This document shows positions 37,701 to 46,108 of a stretch of DNA of 64,000 nucleotides, in pieces (positions within the stretch are counted from its first letter, which is position 1; each line of letters starts with the position of its first letter). The notes beneath the pieces are model-generated. The model was not told the origin of the DNA and did no database searches. It was given only the letters and a program-made list of their open reading frames with translations. A program made the translations under genes and the position numbers. The DNA is from Lineus longissimus. Lineage: Eukaryota; Nemertea; Pilidiophora; Heteronemertea; Lineidae. The stretch lies in assembly GCF_910592395.1 (NCBI RefSeq), contig NC_088309.1, positions 11,474,501 through 11,538,500 of the forward strand, in the 5' to 3' direction.

Positions 37701-39940
37701 ATTGCTTGTTTGATAGATTGCACTAAACGTTGTCATCATGATATGCATGATGCCACCTTTGACAAAATGTTGGATTTTGAATTGGTCGGAATAAATGAAA
37801 AATGGTACAAAATCACAACAAGTTTACAACATACGTGATAAATGATCGTTGACGCAAGTTCTTCAGCAGAAGATATCACGGGTGGAACTATTGAGGGTTA
37901 CCTCGAAACACACCCCCAAGTTTTCGTCAGGTTACCAAAACTCAACTAATCTACACCTTTTGGCAACTCTCCTGTGCAGACGCCCGCATATGTAGCTCAG
38001 TAACGCACACTTTTTTAACAGCCCCATGCCAGATGGGACAGAAGGAAGTAGACTATTGTTACCCAACAGGGAATTAAAAACCGTCAATGCACTGCCTTTC
38101 CTGCATTTTTTATCCCTAGGATATCCTAGTCCCTATTTCCGCGCCATCGATTTGGTCTATAAAGATCGCAGTTCATTAGTTTCAGGCCTATTTGGCCGTC
38201 CTATGCAGTGTCTACGCAGGGGCCGACGCAGAACCGGTCTTCTCGCCCGAGGTATTGTAAATAAACGCAAAACAAACAACCTAAATTATAGAAATCACAT
38301 AGCTCAGTAGTCCATTCAATGCAAGTTTAGGCGAATGCCACTGTATAGGCCTTACACTATATGAAAGTATTTTAGCAAAAGTGTTAGAAATTTTGTGATT
38401 CTTGTTTATAAATCGTATATTGCTGCAATAAATATACAAGCAGTGACTTATTGAATACATATCACCACTCCAATATCTGCACCAGTGAAATAAGCGGCTG
38501 CTCATAAAAGTTTTGTGATGTATAAAAAGTCGCCATGCCTGTTTCTGCTCAGCCGCAGCTATAGTTTTTTCTGTCCACGTTTATGCAATTTATTTTCTTC
38601 TTTTTTCATAAACTTCTGTCTTTTAAGTTTGATCTGCTGCACAGCTATATAGTCGTGCGCGTTCAGAATTAGGATATCAACTACTCAAACTGCCGGATTA
38701 GGTGACGCGCCGAAAGATTTACCCTCAGTAACTCAAATTAACAACAAAACATCATAAGAAGATGCAATATGTCCTAGGTTCGGGTCTGAAGATACGAGGT
38801 ACAGGTATTTTTCAATAATTTTGCCAATAAAGCTTCGAGGGCCATGGCCCAAACCAGTGAGATTGCCGCGGGAATTCTCTGCGATGAACTAGAAAACACG
38901 CCTAAATATTATGTGACTTTTTCTTTGTAGGTTTGCCTGCAAGTTACGAGACTGAGTGGTCCGTATACTAGTTTTGCCAATGAAGCTGCCACCAGAGTGG
39001 TCCAAACCTTGCCCAAACTAAGGACGACGTGATTTAAATTTTTCTTGGCGCCAGATCGGCTCAAACTACAGGCATGCAACAAAATATAATGAGAAAACGC
39101 ATTTTTGCTAGCGTTGCCTTTGAATCTCTCATCTGACGAGAATGGCCCAAACTATTTATTAACGCTTACATGTATGGCTTTAAATCATTGCTTTATTGTT
39201 CAATGATTCCTGATAAACTTTAAACCAAATCAACCATAGTTCCTTGAGGATCTCAAAATTTGATTATTTTCCCTAAATAAATTATATTGTGTTGCCACCT
39301 GATTTTTGAATCCCTTACACGACGATGGTTGGCTACTTTTTACCCCTCCCCGCGCAAATCAACCTGACAAGGGACTGAAACTGCATGATAGGCCTAACGT
39401 CAACCACGTAGAAAATGACAGTTTGTGGATATGTCATCTCTCATACCGGGGCTGCTTCCAGAATCAGCGACCTGAAAGGTTTCACACCAGTCCCCACCCA
39501 GTCCTTTATAAACTGTGCCAACCCTGCCCCGCGTTATCTCGGCAAGGTATACCGCTCCATGAAAACATTTGATTTGTTCCCATGACATTAATTATGAATT
39601 ATTTTTGACTGCTGTCATGCTTTCCTAAGCCGTGTGGCACGCCTTTCCGTCCTTCGTGACATAACATTCTAACTCCAGGTAGCCGACCCGAAAACTGATA
39701 TCGAAATTAGGAAACCTTCATTTTGCACTCGCAGTAGAAGTAAAAACGTTTCCATGACATCCTATCAGCTGTCGACACTGTTTGATAACTTAAGTAACTC
39801 CTCCGCACCATATGGTCTGAGAATGTTCCGAATCCAGAAGGTCTAGAATCACATCACAACGTTTAGAGAAATATCCATAGAAACTACAGAAACACGTCAA
39901 AATATGAAAATAACTTACTTTTCGGTTGCGCGTCGCTCAT
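13449..39940 (-). CDS. ISL: Islet LIM-homeodomain transcription factor, 5' four coding exons (259 residues; C-terminus not found)
   Basis: This is a nuclear transcription factor of the Islet (ISL1/ISL2) family, known for motor-neuron, heart and endocrine cell specification. Coding exons are 39919-39940, 36344-36533, 25142-25419 and 13449-13735 (22, 190, 278 and 287 nt). All introns are GT-AG and their phases 1, 2 and 1 fit one another, so the joined frame is open for 259 codons. In order it encodes a basic N-terminus (about residues 7-11), LIM1 (about 15-68), LIM2 (about 77-131), a variable linker with a run of Asn, and the homeodomain (about 187-246) with the recognition-helix motif WFQNKR at 235-240. 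Vertebrate ISL1 is about 349 residues, so roughly 90 C-terminal residues, including the Lhx3-binding region, are missing from what I can see. Introns 1-3 are about 3.4, 10.9 and 11.4 kb. Introns 2 and 3 are rich in mobile elements and candidate regulatory motifs. Confidence 0.96.
21636..22118 (-). CDS. Candidate small coding segment nested in Islet intron 3, unknown product
   Basis: The frame is 160 codons and I do not recognise it. The first ~50 residues (a second Met is at residue 18) are mixed and partly hydrophobic. From about residue 60 the sequence turns acidic and Ser/Pro-rich, with runs such as [20 protein letters not shown], then ends in an Arg-rich segment near [10 protein letters not shown]. 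That composition looks more like real protein than the neighbouring chance frames. The frame stops at TGA, but a good donor (AC/GTGAGA) sits at 21640/21639, so it could be a first coding exon. Spliced to the Islet homeodomain exon it would be out of frame, so it is not an obvious alternative Islet start. A TATA-like box and an octamer lie just upstream. A random open frame of this length is possible in 64 kb. Confidence 0.3.
   Translation of the reverse strand: MPVARVSCRATLSGVSTMGYIIGYKEASVLVNEVSNDSERMLVYVTQSIAIVVSWREEKMENGENSSMDFESPVDSGPVESEAPDPNSTEEMRQHIIQDLFDNHDDSRYLPELPAMNMSEEEMGPFQPSDLSRRSLQRRWSRQYANGIEVFPKCGADAKT
22117..22162 (-). promoter_or_regulatory. Octamer plus TATA-like box upstream of the intronic frame
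   Basis: On the minus strand an exact octamer (ATTTGCAT; ATGCAAAT on the plus strand near 22154-22161) is followed about 30 bp later by TTATAAATA at about 22117-22125. The order and spacing resemble a compact pol II promoter. If transcription began 25-30 bp beyond the TATA-like box, translation would start at the second Met (codon at 22067) of the intronic frame. Confidence 0.3.
25142..25419 (-). CDS. ISL: Islet exon 3: LIM2 domain
   Basis: The acceptor is tctcttcag at 25420-25422, completing Arg71 with the preceding exon; the donor GTGAGT is at 25136-25141 in phase 1. The exon codes residues 71-164. LIM2 begins [13 protein letters not shown] and has the second-finger ligands in [10 protein letters not shown] and [12 protein letters not shown], close to vertebrate ISL1. 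After the domain comes a low-complexity linker with five Asn in a row (about residues 143-147), a species-specific part of the protein. Confidence 0.97.
26690..26815. repeat. AT-rich block with repeated TTCGCGA/CTCGCGAA motifs
   Basis: Within about 130 bp the words ttcgcgag, ctcgcgaaa, ttcgcaa and ttcgcgaa alternate with A-rich segments such as aataaaaatc in both orientations. This layout is common in small mobile-element remnants, but I could not define ends or a target duplication. Confidence 0.3.
28650..28945. promoter_or_regulatory. Candidate intronic enhancer: octamer, CRE, forkhead, CCAAT and SOX-like motifs
   Basis: In about 40 bp (28853-28893) the plus strand carries an ATTTGCAT octamer, a perfect CRE/ATF palindrome TGACGTCA, a forkhead-like AATAAACAAA and CCAATCAG. 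Three AACAATG words (SOX-like) lie around it, near 28659, 28698 and 28935. Such density inside intron 2 of a developmental regulator fits an enhancer. It is inference from motifs only. Confidence 0.35.
30014..30352 (+). repeat. Left inverted arm of the 4.5-kb TIR element
   Basis: Reads inward from TATGGC through repeated AAGTCGA words to the CRE-like TATGACGTCATC near 30328. It includes an 18-bp tandem duplication around 30249-30285 built on tttcatactcgag. Confidence 0.75.
31095..31136 (-). repeat. LINE 3' tail, (TTTGTAA)n
   Basis: About six heptamers, read on the plus strand as caaattacaaattacaaa. They sit exactly at the 3' end of the LINE and are the usual self-templated tail. Confidence 0.85.
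31327..33546 (-). CDS. LINE reverse transcriptase, C-terminal 739 residues, unbroken
   Basis: This is RNA-directed DNA polymerase of a non-LTR retrotransposon. It copies element RNA into DNA at a nicked chromosomal target. Reading from TTG at 33546 (not a true start; it only marks the truncated frame), the RT motifs occur in order: [13 protein letters not shown] (about 90-102), GNYRGITI (148-155), FVDFRKAYD with the first catalytic Asp (220-228), [10 protein letters not shown] (278-287) and the catalytic FYADD (323-327). The thumb follows (NIKKTKVM). Near the C-terminus, [10 protein letters not shown]...[11 protein letters not shown] is a zinc-knuckle-like Cys/His cluster typical of LINE ORF2 ends. 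There are no stops or frameshifts in 739 codons. The N-terminal APE endonuclease is absent. The clade is most like CR1/L2-type elements; I am unsure of this. Confidence 0.93.
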   Translation of the reverse strand: MSESNPKGYWKVVEELRNSNPKSSLHGSSSIAMEEWKKHYESLLDSPPETPQKLLDDIKVLEDEPFFSNLDSEIREDEVLKAAKSLKRGKAVGLDRISNEMLKSSMPFLAKCYAKVFNTILQKGCYPEQWSKGYIVNIFKAGDRSDPGNYRGITINSCLSKLFSTILNNRLELHVEKDTILTPTQLGFKKGARTSDHIFTIHTLVDKYIKKSKTPLFACFVDFRKAYDSVWHNGLFLKLLKYNIRGNFYNVIKKMYQQSSACVRSNSRQSSFFNCTNGVKQGDTLSPLLFNLFINDLPTNLSQNIDAEEHIPCLNGRFIDHLFYADDLIILSRTAKGLHSMLRQLELFCNTWNLEINIKKTKVMKLCGNGHVGKDSFFFKGVLLENCTSYKYLGVVLSSSGSFTNAKINASCKAKKALFSIRACLRNTGINPKSGLNLFDKLISPICTYGAEIWSAEDLRKGKFHGVWSTEQKWYDSVIEHVNISFCKFLLGVNKKAGNIPTMSELGRFPIGIDIICKIYNYHTHLDNTDNPVLKDAFTESKLLHSKGFYSWFSFYKELSKKINFDLCNPDISSKTIKEHMKERYKSFWFEKFYQKYIDLNEGKFCTYVAFKNRFCYENYLDDIQNREHRSHFTKLRLSNHCLLIEKGRYSRPIIPRDERWCPHCLSLGIKETEDETHFLCSCPLLSNLRDKYLNKTRIGLTNELSNRNLLLYLLTAEGNVARLTGKFCYLAFQVRKAL
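34124..34519 (-). repeat. Right inverted arm of the 4.5-kb TIR element
   Basis: Reverse complement of the left arm at its outer and inner ends. The middle is expanded by A/T runs and extra CAAGTCGA-type words. It ends GCCATA, followed by the second CACAGA. Confidence 0.75.
35318..35553. mobile_element. 236-bp MITE with CACTCT ends and TA duplication
   Basis: The ends are CACTCTAAAAG... and ...TTCTAAGAGTG, bordered by TA on both sides (35316-35317 and 35554-35555). The body is full of aaaaacc/ggttttt words that can fold on themselves. TA duplications are typical of Tc1/mariner-related MITEs. No coding capacity. Confidence 0.65.
36344..36533 (-). CDS. ISL: Islet exon 2: LIM1 domain
   Basis: The acceptor is ctttcag at 36534 and up; the donor is AG/GTAGG at 36343-36342, leaving phase 2. 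The exon codes residues 8-71. A short basic stretch (KKKRR) leads into LIM1, whose ligands are visible in [17 protein letters not shown] and [14 protein letters not shown]. Spacing matches the family. The wording is nearly that of vertebrate ISL1. Confidence 0.97.
36534..39918. other. Islet intron 1 (~3.4 kb)
   Basis: Bounded by GTAAGT (39913-39918) and ctttcag. No gene or RNA is recognised inside. It contains the degenerate repeat at 38820-39160. The short open frames (for example 38026-38310 and 39306-39572) have no recognisable content. Confidence 0.75.
38820..39160. repeat. Degenerate ~145-bp tandem repeat, three copies
   Basis: A phrase of the form ttttgccaatgaagct..., followed by agagtggtccaaac, recurs at about 38820, 38968 and 39105 with decreasing match. 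Confidence 0.4.
39919..39940 (-). CDS. ISL: Islet exon 1: start codon and first seven residues
   Basis: ATG at 39938-39940 begins MSDAQPK and is followed by a consensus donor GTAAGT. The one leftover base pairs with the first two of exon 2 to give Lys8. Very short first coding exons of this kind are normal for Islet genes. The start was chosen because it is the only one joining in frame to LIM1 through good splice sites and because a promoter-like region lies just upstream. Confidence 0.88.
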
Positions 39941-40047
39941 ATCGTCAGCTTTTGAGGGCGAAATTTTGGCGATTTAAGTGAACAACCCAAGAAGAAAATA
40001 TAGCACAGTAGCTCCTTTTAGTGCACAGTCCGATTATGACTGTCTAA

Positions 40048-40130
40048 ACTCGTGTAGTATTCAACATTGTCAACACTGATATAAATTTGGTCTCTGCGAG
40101 GGGGCGGGACTTGGCGTGCGATTGGCTACC
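40048..40130 (-). promoter_or_regulatory. Candidate Islet core promoter
   Basis: Reading the minus strand toward the gene: a CCAAT box (complement of ATTGG at 40121-40125), a GC box (complement of GGGGCGGG at 40101-40108), then a TATA-like AAATTTATATC at about 40078-40088. Transcription would start near 40050, giving a 5' UTR of about 110 nt before the ATG at 39940. A CACGTG E-box lies just outside at 40141-40146. The spacing is good but the start site itself is inferred. Confidence 0.5.
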
Positions 40131-40773
40131 GCGCACGAGTCACGTGCAGTGAAAACATGGTTTTTCAGTGGCGGCGTCTACCAATTGAGGAAAAAACTAA
40201 ATTCTCGCGCCGTACTGCGATTTGTGTTGGGTTTCATGATGACACTCTTTCATAATTGCAGGCACGGCAGGGCAGGCGAAGTCTCCCAGGTGATTTCTCG
40301 GAGACTCAGGGGGAACTGAGAATTCCTTTCCGAAGACAAGTCGTTCATTAATAGTTTTTACAACCGTTTTACATGGCTGAATCTGTTTCCCAGAGAGTTC
40401 GAATGTGGTACGGTGTCTGGTACAGTCTATGGTGTATTATCATAATTCCTCTCAGATCGGCCCCTCATCTCGATTGACAGGTATGACAATTTTTGCTGAT
40501 ATCAACGAAGGAGGCTAGCAGTGCATGAATGAGACCATATAGGTCTGAAAATACTTGAGAATCAGCTCACGGTATTGCTGTCTAAGGTCAAAGCTGCATT
40601 TTCAGAACAATTCCGTAATGATGATGTCGATACACGTATACGTACATACTGAACAATGTATTATGACCATCTCAATCTAAATAAAGATATTGAATAAGAT
40701 TCTGTGTCCTGGTCTGCTTTTATACTAACATGCGTGCCTGTGGTTGACGTCCTCAGGTCAAGTGGATTGATTC

Positions 40774-41046
40774 CAATCAATCAATCAATCAATCAATCAG
40801 GCTTCATGGTGCATTTTTGAACCTTTGCCATAGGAATTAGTCCACACCAATTAACACAACTGCCCTCTGTGTGAGATCTTTAGCCAGAATCTCGGTTGTC
40901 CCAATCAAAGGACTCTGAAGAGCCAAGAATTTTAGTTACCTGAAAGCCACACCGTTCATCCAGAAATTCTGGATTCTCCCTACGATCGAACCCGAGCCCT
41001 ATTGCGTGGTAGTCAGCAGTGCTAACCACTAGGCTCCGAGGCTGGC
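40774..41046 (-). mobile_element. tRNA-derived SINE with (ATTG)n tail
   Basis: On the minus strand the 5' head has an A-box-like GCCTAGTGGTTAGCACTG and a B box GGTTCGATC about 35 bp later, the internal pol III promoter of a tRNA-derived SINE. About 190 bp of body follow. The 3' end is a GATT/ATTG microsatellite (about 40774-40799). There is no acceptor-stem pairing, so it is not a tRNA gene. The family cannot be named from sequence alone. Confidence 0.75.
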
Positions 41047-41700
41047 GGGTGGATTATCGTTTCTAGGCATACACACTATATTGCATCGCTTTTTTACAAC
41101 AGGCAACGCTCCCACCCCATCCTCGTTCTGTTCTCCGATCGAGATGTGAACCTCTCTTATGGCAGGGTTTCGTGCCCCAGTTAGGTCATGACTTGTATAT
41201 ACTCGTACATGTTGTGTACAAGGACACCTATGCCATATCGAAATATTCGCACAATGGTGATCTCGTCACTTTCACCAGGCGTAAAATGCCACGGGATCCG
41301 CCCGCGGCTGGGTTTAGCTTCGAGCAGGTACATGGATGTGCATGTACACTGTCATGATTGTGTACACATTGGATTAAAACCGAGGTATCGAAATGGCCGC
41401 GAGCCTTGTTTTTTGCCACCTTGTTTCGTATCATCAATTAATCACAACCCGAATTAAATTTACCAGGAACAATGTCTGTATGTGAACTGGGTTTGACAAG
41501 CGACAGAAGATACGGTGCAACTAGGCCCCTCCCGCATAATGCACGCGCACCCAGCGAAGTCAGTTGAAAACAAATCATCTGCAGAAAGTTTCGGTCGGCT
41601 TTTTAGAAGCGCGCCCTACATATCTGCATGGAGTTCTATAAAACTGCCTTGAGTTCGATGTCTGCAACCGCCCAACCACTTGAAGTTTTTATGTTATTGG

Positions 41701-41840
41701 GGAGGTTGAGAACGGCTACTTTTCGAAGATCCTTATGCGTAAACGCCGGAGAAAACTCTGTAGAAAGATGACGAATTGTGTGCACATTTCTGTTCGTATA
41801 CGTATAAGGATCCGTGAGAAGTACCTGATCTCAACCTTCC
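41701..41840. mobile_element. Small inverted-repeat MITE, copy 1
   Basis: The left end GGAGGTTGAGA and right end complement GGAAGGTTGAGATC are inverted. Both arms continue inward with an ACTT(C)TC...GATCCTTAT segment. A relative lies at 49793-49928. About 140 bp, no coding capacity. Target duplication not resolved. Confidence 0.55.
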
Positions 41841-44800
41841 TATTATGATCGTCGGGGTACCACCGAGGCATTTTTGGCGGAATTCCATTTCTGATATTGC
41901 ACTATTCTTTTTCGTGAGGCGTCCCACGCGGCCAAAACAGTTCTCCATTATTTGTAATTGGATTAAACACTTGTTTTCAGGTTTGTTGACATGCAACAAT
42001 ACTTTTTGTATTATAATCATAAAAGAGACAGGCGCTGTAAAGCCCCTGCACAGGGTATTAACTTTCTAGTTGTAATGAAGCAGAAAAGCCCGATTTTACA
42101 CCCTGTAAAAACTCTCACTTCAGTGAATCCCAGCTGCATGGAGGAGATTTTGCACTTCGTTAATACGGTTTTCTATTATTCTTTTAACGGTATTACACGA
42201 GTCTTCCAGTTTTGTTTACTTAGGCAAAATCTTAAGATGAAAGCGATAATAACACCAGCAGGTCAAAGTCTTTGGGTTTGCAATAATGCAGAATCTCCAA
42301 GAAGACACCCCCCTAATCAATAAGGAAGAGCAAACGAAGCAATGTGAATGCACATCCTGTCGGGACGTCCATATCAAATTTAACGCAATCGAACATATTA
42401 TTTAAAAAAACCTTTTGGCCATTTTCTTTTAAAAAGCGCCGGGATATCATAAAAATGCTGCTTCAGTGGTAGTATGTAAATGTACATACCACCTGCTTTA
42501 GTACCAGGCTTGGGGAGTTGCATGTGGTACGGTACATGATACACAGATGTCTGGTCCGCTGGCCTCGATCTTGGGGGTTTATCATCGGGCTGAGTAACAA
42601 CAAACGTCTATAAAAAGCCCCGAAGAATACCGGCGAGCTACTTTTAGGGTGGGGTGTTTTTTTAATTTTGCGAATTATCGTTTTGAATTCGAATCCAGCG
42701 ATGTTTCTGTTGAATTGACTGCCGTATTCTGGAATACATCACTGCATAAGTCAATAGGTTCTTTTTCAGTAAAAAAAACTTTCTCGAAATCATGATATCA
42801 ATGATTTTGGCGATAATGTGTGTTCATAAAAAGTGTGATTTGGAGATTTGACTTTTGATATTTTGCACTAATTTTTGCAGTGTAGGTTGTTTTTAAAATT
42901 GAAAAAAGTACGCATGAGATTTGTCCTGAAGAATTCCTGTTTTTTTGCTCCGTTCACTTCAGATTGTTGTTGATCCCTGACCAGCGACAGCGAGAGTGAA
43001 GTCATGAGCTCAAACACTACTGCGAGACTGCATACTGCAAACCTTTGTTGCCCTCGCAGGCATGTTACGGGTGATAGAGATGTCACGAATTCAGTTGCTG
43101 ACATTGCGGAGCTGAAGACCTTACCACAACACAGGTGCACCACATTGAACTAGGGGTGGGCTACCGGGCTATTAAATTATTGCCATTTTATCAACTCCAC
43201 AATAGACCCAATTCGAATAGAATACAAATTCTATAGGGGGCGAATGAATGCGAATTTTATTGACATAGCCGCCTATCTTACTTTGGGCGAGCATGCAGGG
43301 AAAACACCTCGCCTATATAGCCCCCAACAAAAGTAGCAGTGTTTGTTTTTCTTTGGATTTCTAAGCTTTGTGTTTGGAAATCCTCTATTGCCTTGTCAAG
43401 ACCAATTCGCAATGCCGCTTTGGGTGTGTGTCAGCCTCTTTTATGCACCCCAAGATAAATGAAGCAGACGTATACAAAGTGGGGGAGCAGACGCCATCCT
43501 CATCCCTAAGGTGTTTTAACTTAAAGAAATGCGCTGGCTTTGGTAACGGTTTGATCCTTTGGTCGAGGTTGGTTGATGACAAGAAACGGGCTGGATCAGC
43601 GTAGGTGGGAGATTTTGGTACTTCACATTAATTTCGGGCAAATAGAATAAATCTCGCCAATCGTCAATTCTTCAACATTCAATAAATACTGAATGTTTGA
43701 CTTGATAATTAATGCATAATTTATTTAATGTTTGCTATGACCATTATTGTGTCTTGCCATTCTCGGCCATTTCGCCAAATTATTTTTTCGCCAATATCGC
43801 GTCAGTTTTTGTTTCAGGCGAACACCGTCTAATCAGCACTAACACTGCCTTGCGCGGATAATGTTTCCAGCCACCCGAGCCACACGGTGCTCCAGAAAAG
43901 TAAGACTTCATCCCGATAACGCGACAACAACGCCATTTCCATTGACGTCTATATTTTGGCAATCAACTTCTCAGCTTCAAGAAGAGACCAAGTCTGCATT
44001 AATCCCTGGTCCAGCATGGCCGACTGCCTCTTTGACGCCACTCGGAGGAACATTTAATCAAGATAAGAATTATTAGAGGTAAGGAGAGGTGTGAATGACA
44101 TGACTGATCGATGGTACATGTATATACATGAAGTTTTTTGCCGCAATTCGGGTACAAGAATGACGGATCCGTGAAAGTATGAAAAATGCCATTGACAGAA
44201 CACTTAGTATATAGACTGGCATTGACTGGTGGTTGCCTGTGTACACCTATGAAATACTGGAAGTAACATTCAAGCCTAAATTCACATCCAAACAACAGAC
44301 GCAATCCGACTCAAGTGTTCATCTTGAAATATTTCGTTGAAATACGTGAAAACATCGGCAAAACCTCAAAGGTAGCAGTTTTAATTGTGCTTGCAATCTA
44401 AGAGGTCTTGAAAATGAATCCTAATCTAGCCTCCATGGTCGTTGACCACGCTCTTCGAGCGATTTGTCACAATGAAAGGACGACGACGCCTTTTGAATAT
44501 TGATGAGGTTGGAGGGAACCAGCCTTCGATTTGGCGGAGCCTTTTTAGCTGTGGGTAATTTTTTGGGCCAAGTGTTGAAAAAAATGCTTTTTAGGGTATA
44601 TCCTGAGGTCAATCCGACGTGTTTAGTAAATTTTAAGAAATCATCTTTATGCTTCCAGTGACAGTTCCTCAGTTTACGCCTTTTGCCTTTAAACCAGCAG
44701 AACTTTTCTCGAATCCTTGATGTTCACATAAGCTCATTTTACTCGAAATGTAAGTGGTGATGGCCTATTGTACCTAACTACTTAAATTCTGTGTCTTAAT

Positions 44801-45550
44801 AGCCAAGTCCAAGCAGAAAAATAAAAAAAAAACTGAAAAAACTGCTCAGACCCCAACTGACATGACTGACACAAAGCGAATGGTGGTGTCGTCCCTGTAT
44901 GTGGGAGGCCGCGTCAAGGTGTGATGTCAGACACGACAACCGGAAATATAAGTGTGGTTGTAGCTGAACGCTCTTTCGACTTTCGACCACGAAAACTTCA
45001 ACTTAGAGACTGCAACCTGGTGGATGTGTTCGACTAAAATCATTAATTTGGAGTTTCAATTGATAAAATGCATTTTTATAACATGCTTGTAACCGAAAGA
45101 ATAATTTGAAATCGGCAAAATGGACTTATGATGCATAGGACGCAAACTATGAAGCCATACTCGGTCCAATTATTAGGCAAGCGCGCCACTACGGCTGCCT
45201 CAACTTCTTAATTTCCTTTTTTTAACACTAAGTTCTTAAACAAGGTATTTTATCTTTTATTAAATAGTGTCTGCCAGGATTCATCTTTAGATTTTACTAA
45301 AGGCTAACATGGTAGTTGTAGGGATGTCTTAGCCTGCAACCACCCTGTATTTCTTGTCTGCGTCACTCTTGCAATAGCAATCTGTACCAAATTCGACCCC
45401 GCGTCTTCATTTCACTTTACAATAAATGTTTTCGTACTTGCAAATTAAATGGCCCTGTGATTTCATTCTCACGTATTACGAGTCAACGAGGCATTCCCTC
45501 TCCCAACACGTATAGGTCGTAGGAATAGTAGTAGTAGAGTCAATATAGCA

Positions 45551-45979
45551 CCTGACCCCAAAAAAATTGCAAGCAAACGTTTTATGGTTGTTTATTGTAG
45601 TATTGGGTCTTGTGAACAACATATCAAAAGTTTACAAAAATTTAAGTCCGGGAAAGGGTAAAAAAGTGACGTCAAAAACAAGATGGCCGCCAAATCATAA
45701 AAGTGGCTATATCTCACTTCATATTTGACATAGAGTGAAAATATTGGTGTCTAGGTATAGGTTTTAGGGGTCAAGGAATCCATTAAGCCTAGTTATGAGG
45801 TTGTAGGAGAATTGCATAATGGGAAATCCAAGATGGCCGCCACGACGGCCCCAGATTATGTCTTTGGCCACAACTCAGTTCATACTAAACGAAACTGACA
45901 GTTGTGTGGTGTCTTTTAATAGGTTTTAGGGGTCAAGGAATCCATTAAGACTATTTATGAGGTTGTAGAAGAAGTGCAT
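45551..45979 (+). repeat. Left 429-bp inverted arm, with 84-bp subterminal direct repeats
   Basis: Begins CCTGACCCCAAAAAAATTGC. It contains an 84-bp unit beginning taggttttaggggtcaagg twice, at 45758-45841 and 45920-46003. The second copy runs past the inner edge of the arm. Phrases such as aagatggccgcc and a TGACGTCA word are also present. Confidence 0.85.
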
Positions 45980-46108
45980 AATAGGGAATCCAAGATGGCC
46001 ACCAGATATGGTGCGTAAGTTGGGAATATTAAAGAACTATATTTAGCAACGACTATATGTACATAGTAATATTTTATTTTTAGTCACTGTGGAAATAGCC
46101 TCTATATC

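Larger units (their letters stand above)
40131..45550. other. Upstream of Islet: no gene, SINE and MITE present
   Basis: Apart from the SINE (40774-41046) and the small inverted-repeat element (41701-41840), I see nothing supportable. Open frames are short and overlap on both strands. Confidence 0.65.

Noticed and set aside
40970-41046. tRNA gene
   Set aside because: A and B boxes are present but there is no matching acceptor stem, and the sequence continues into a SINE body and tail.
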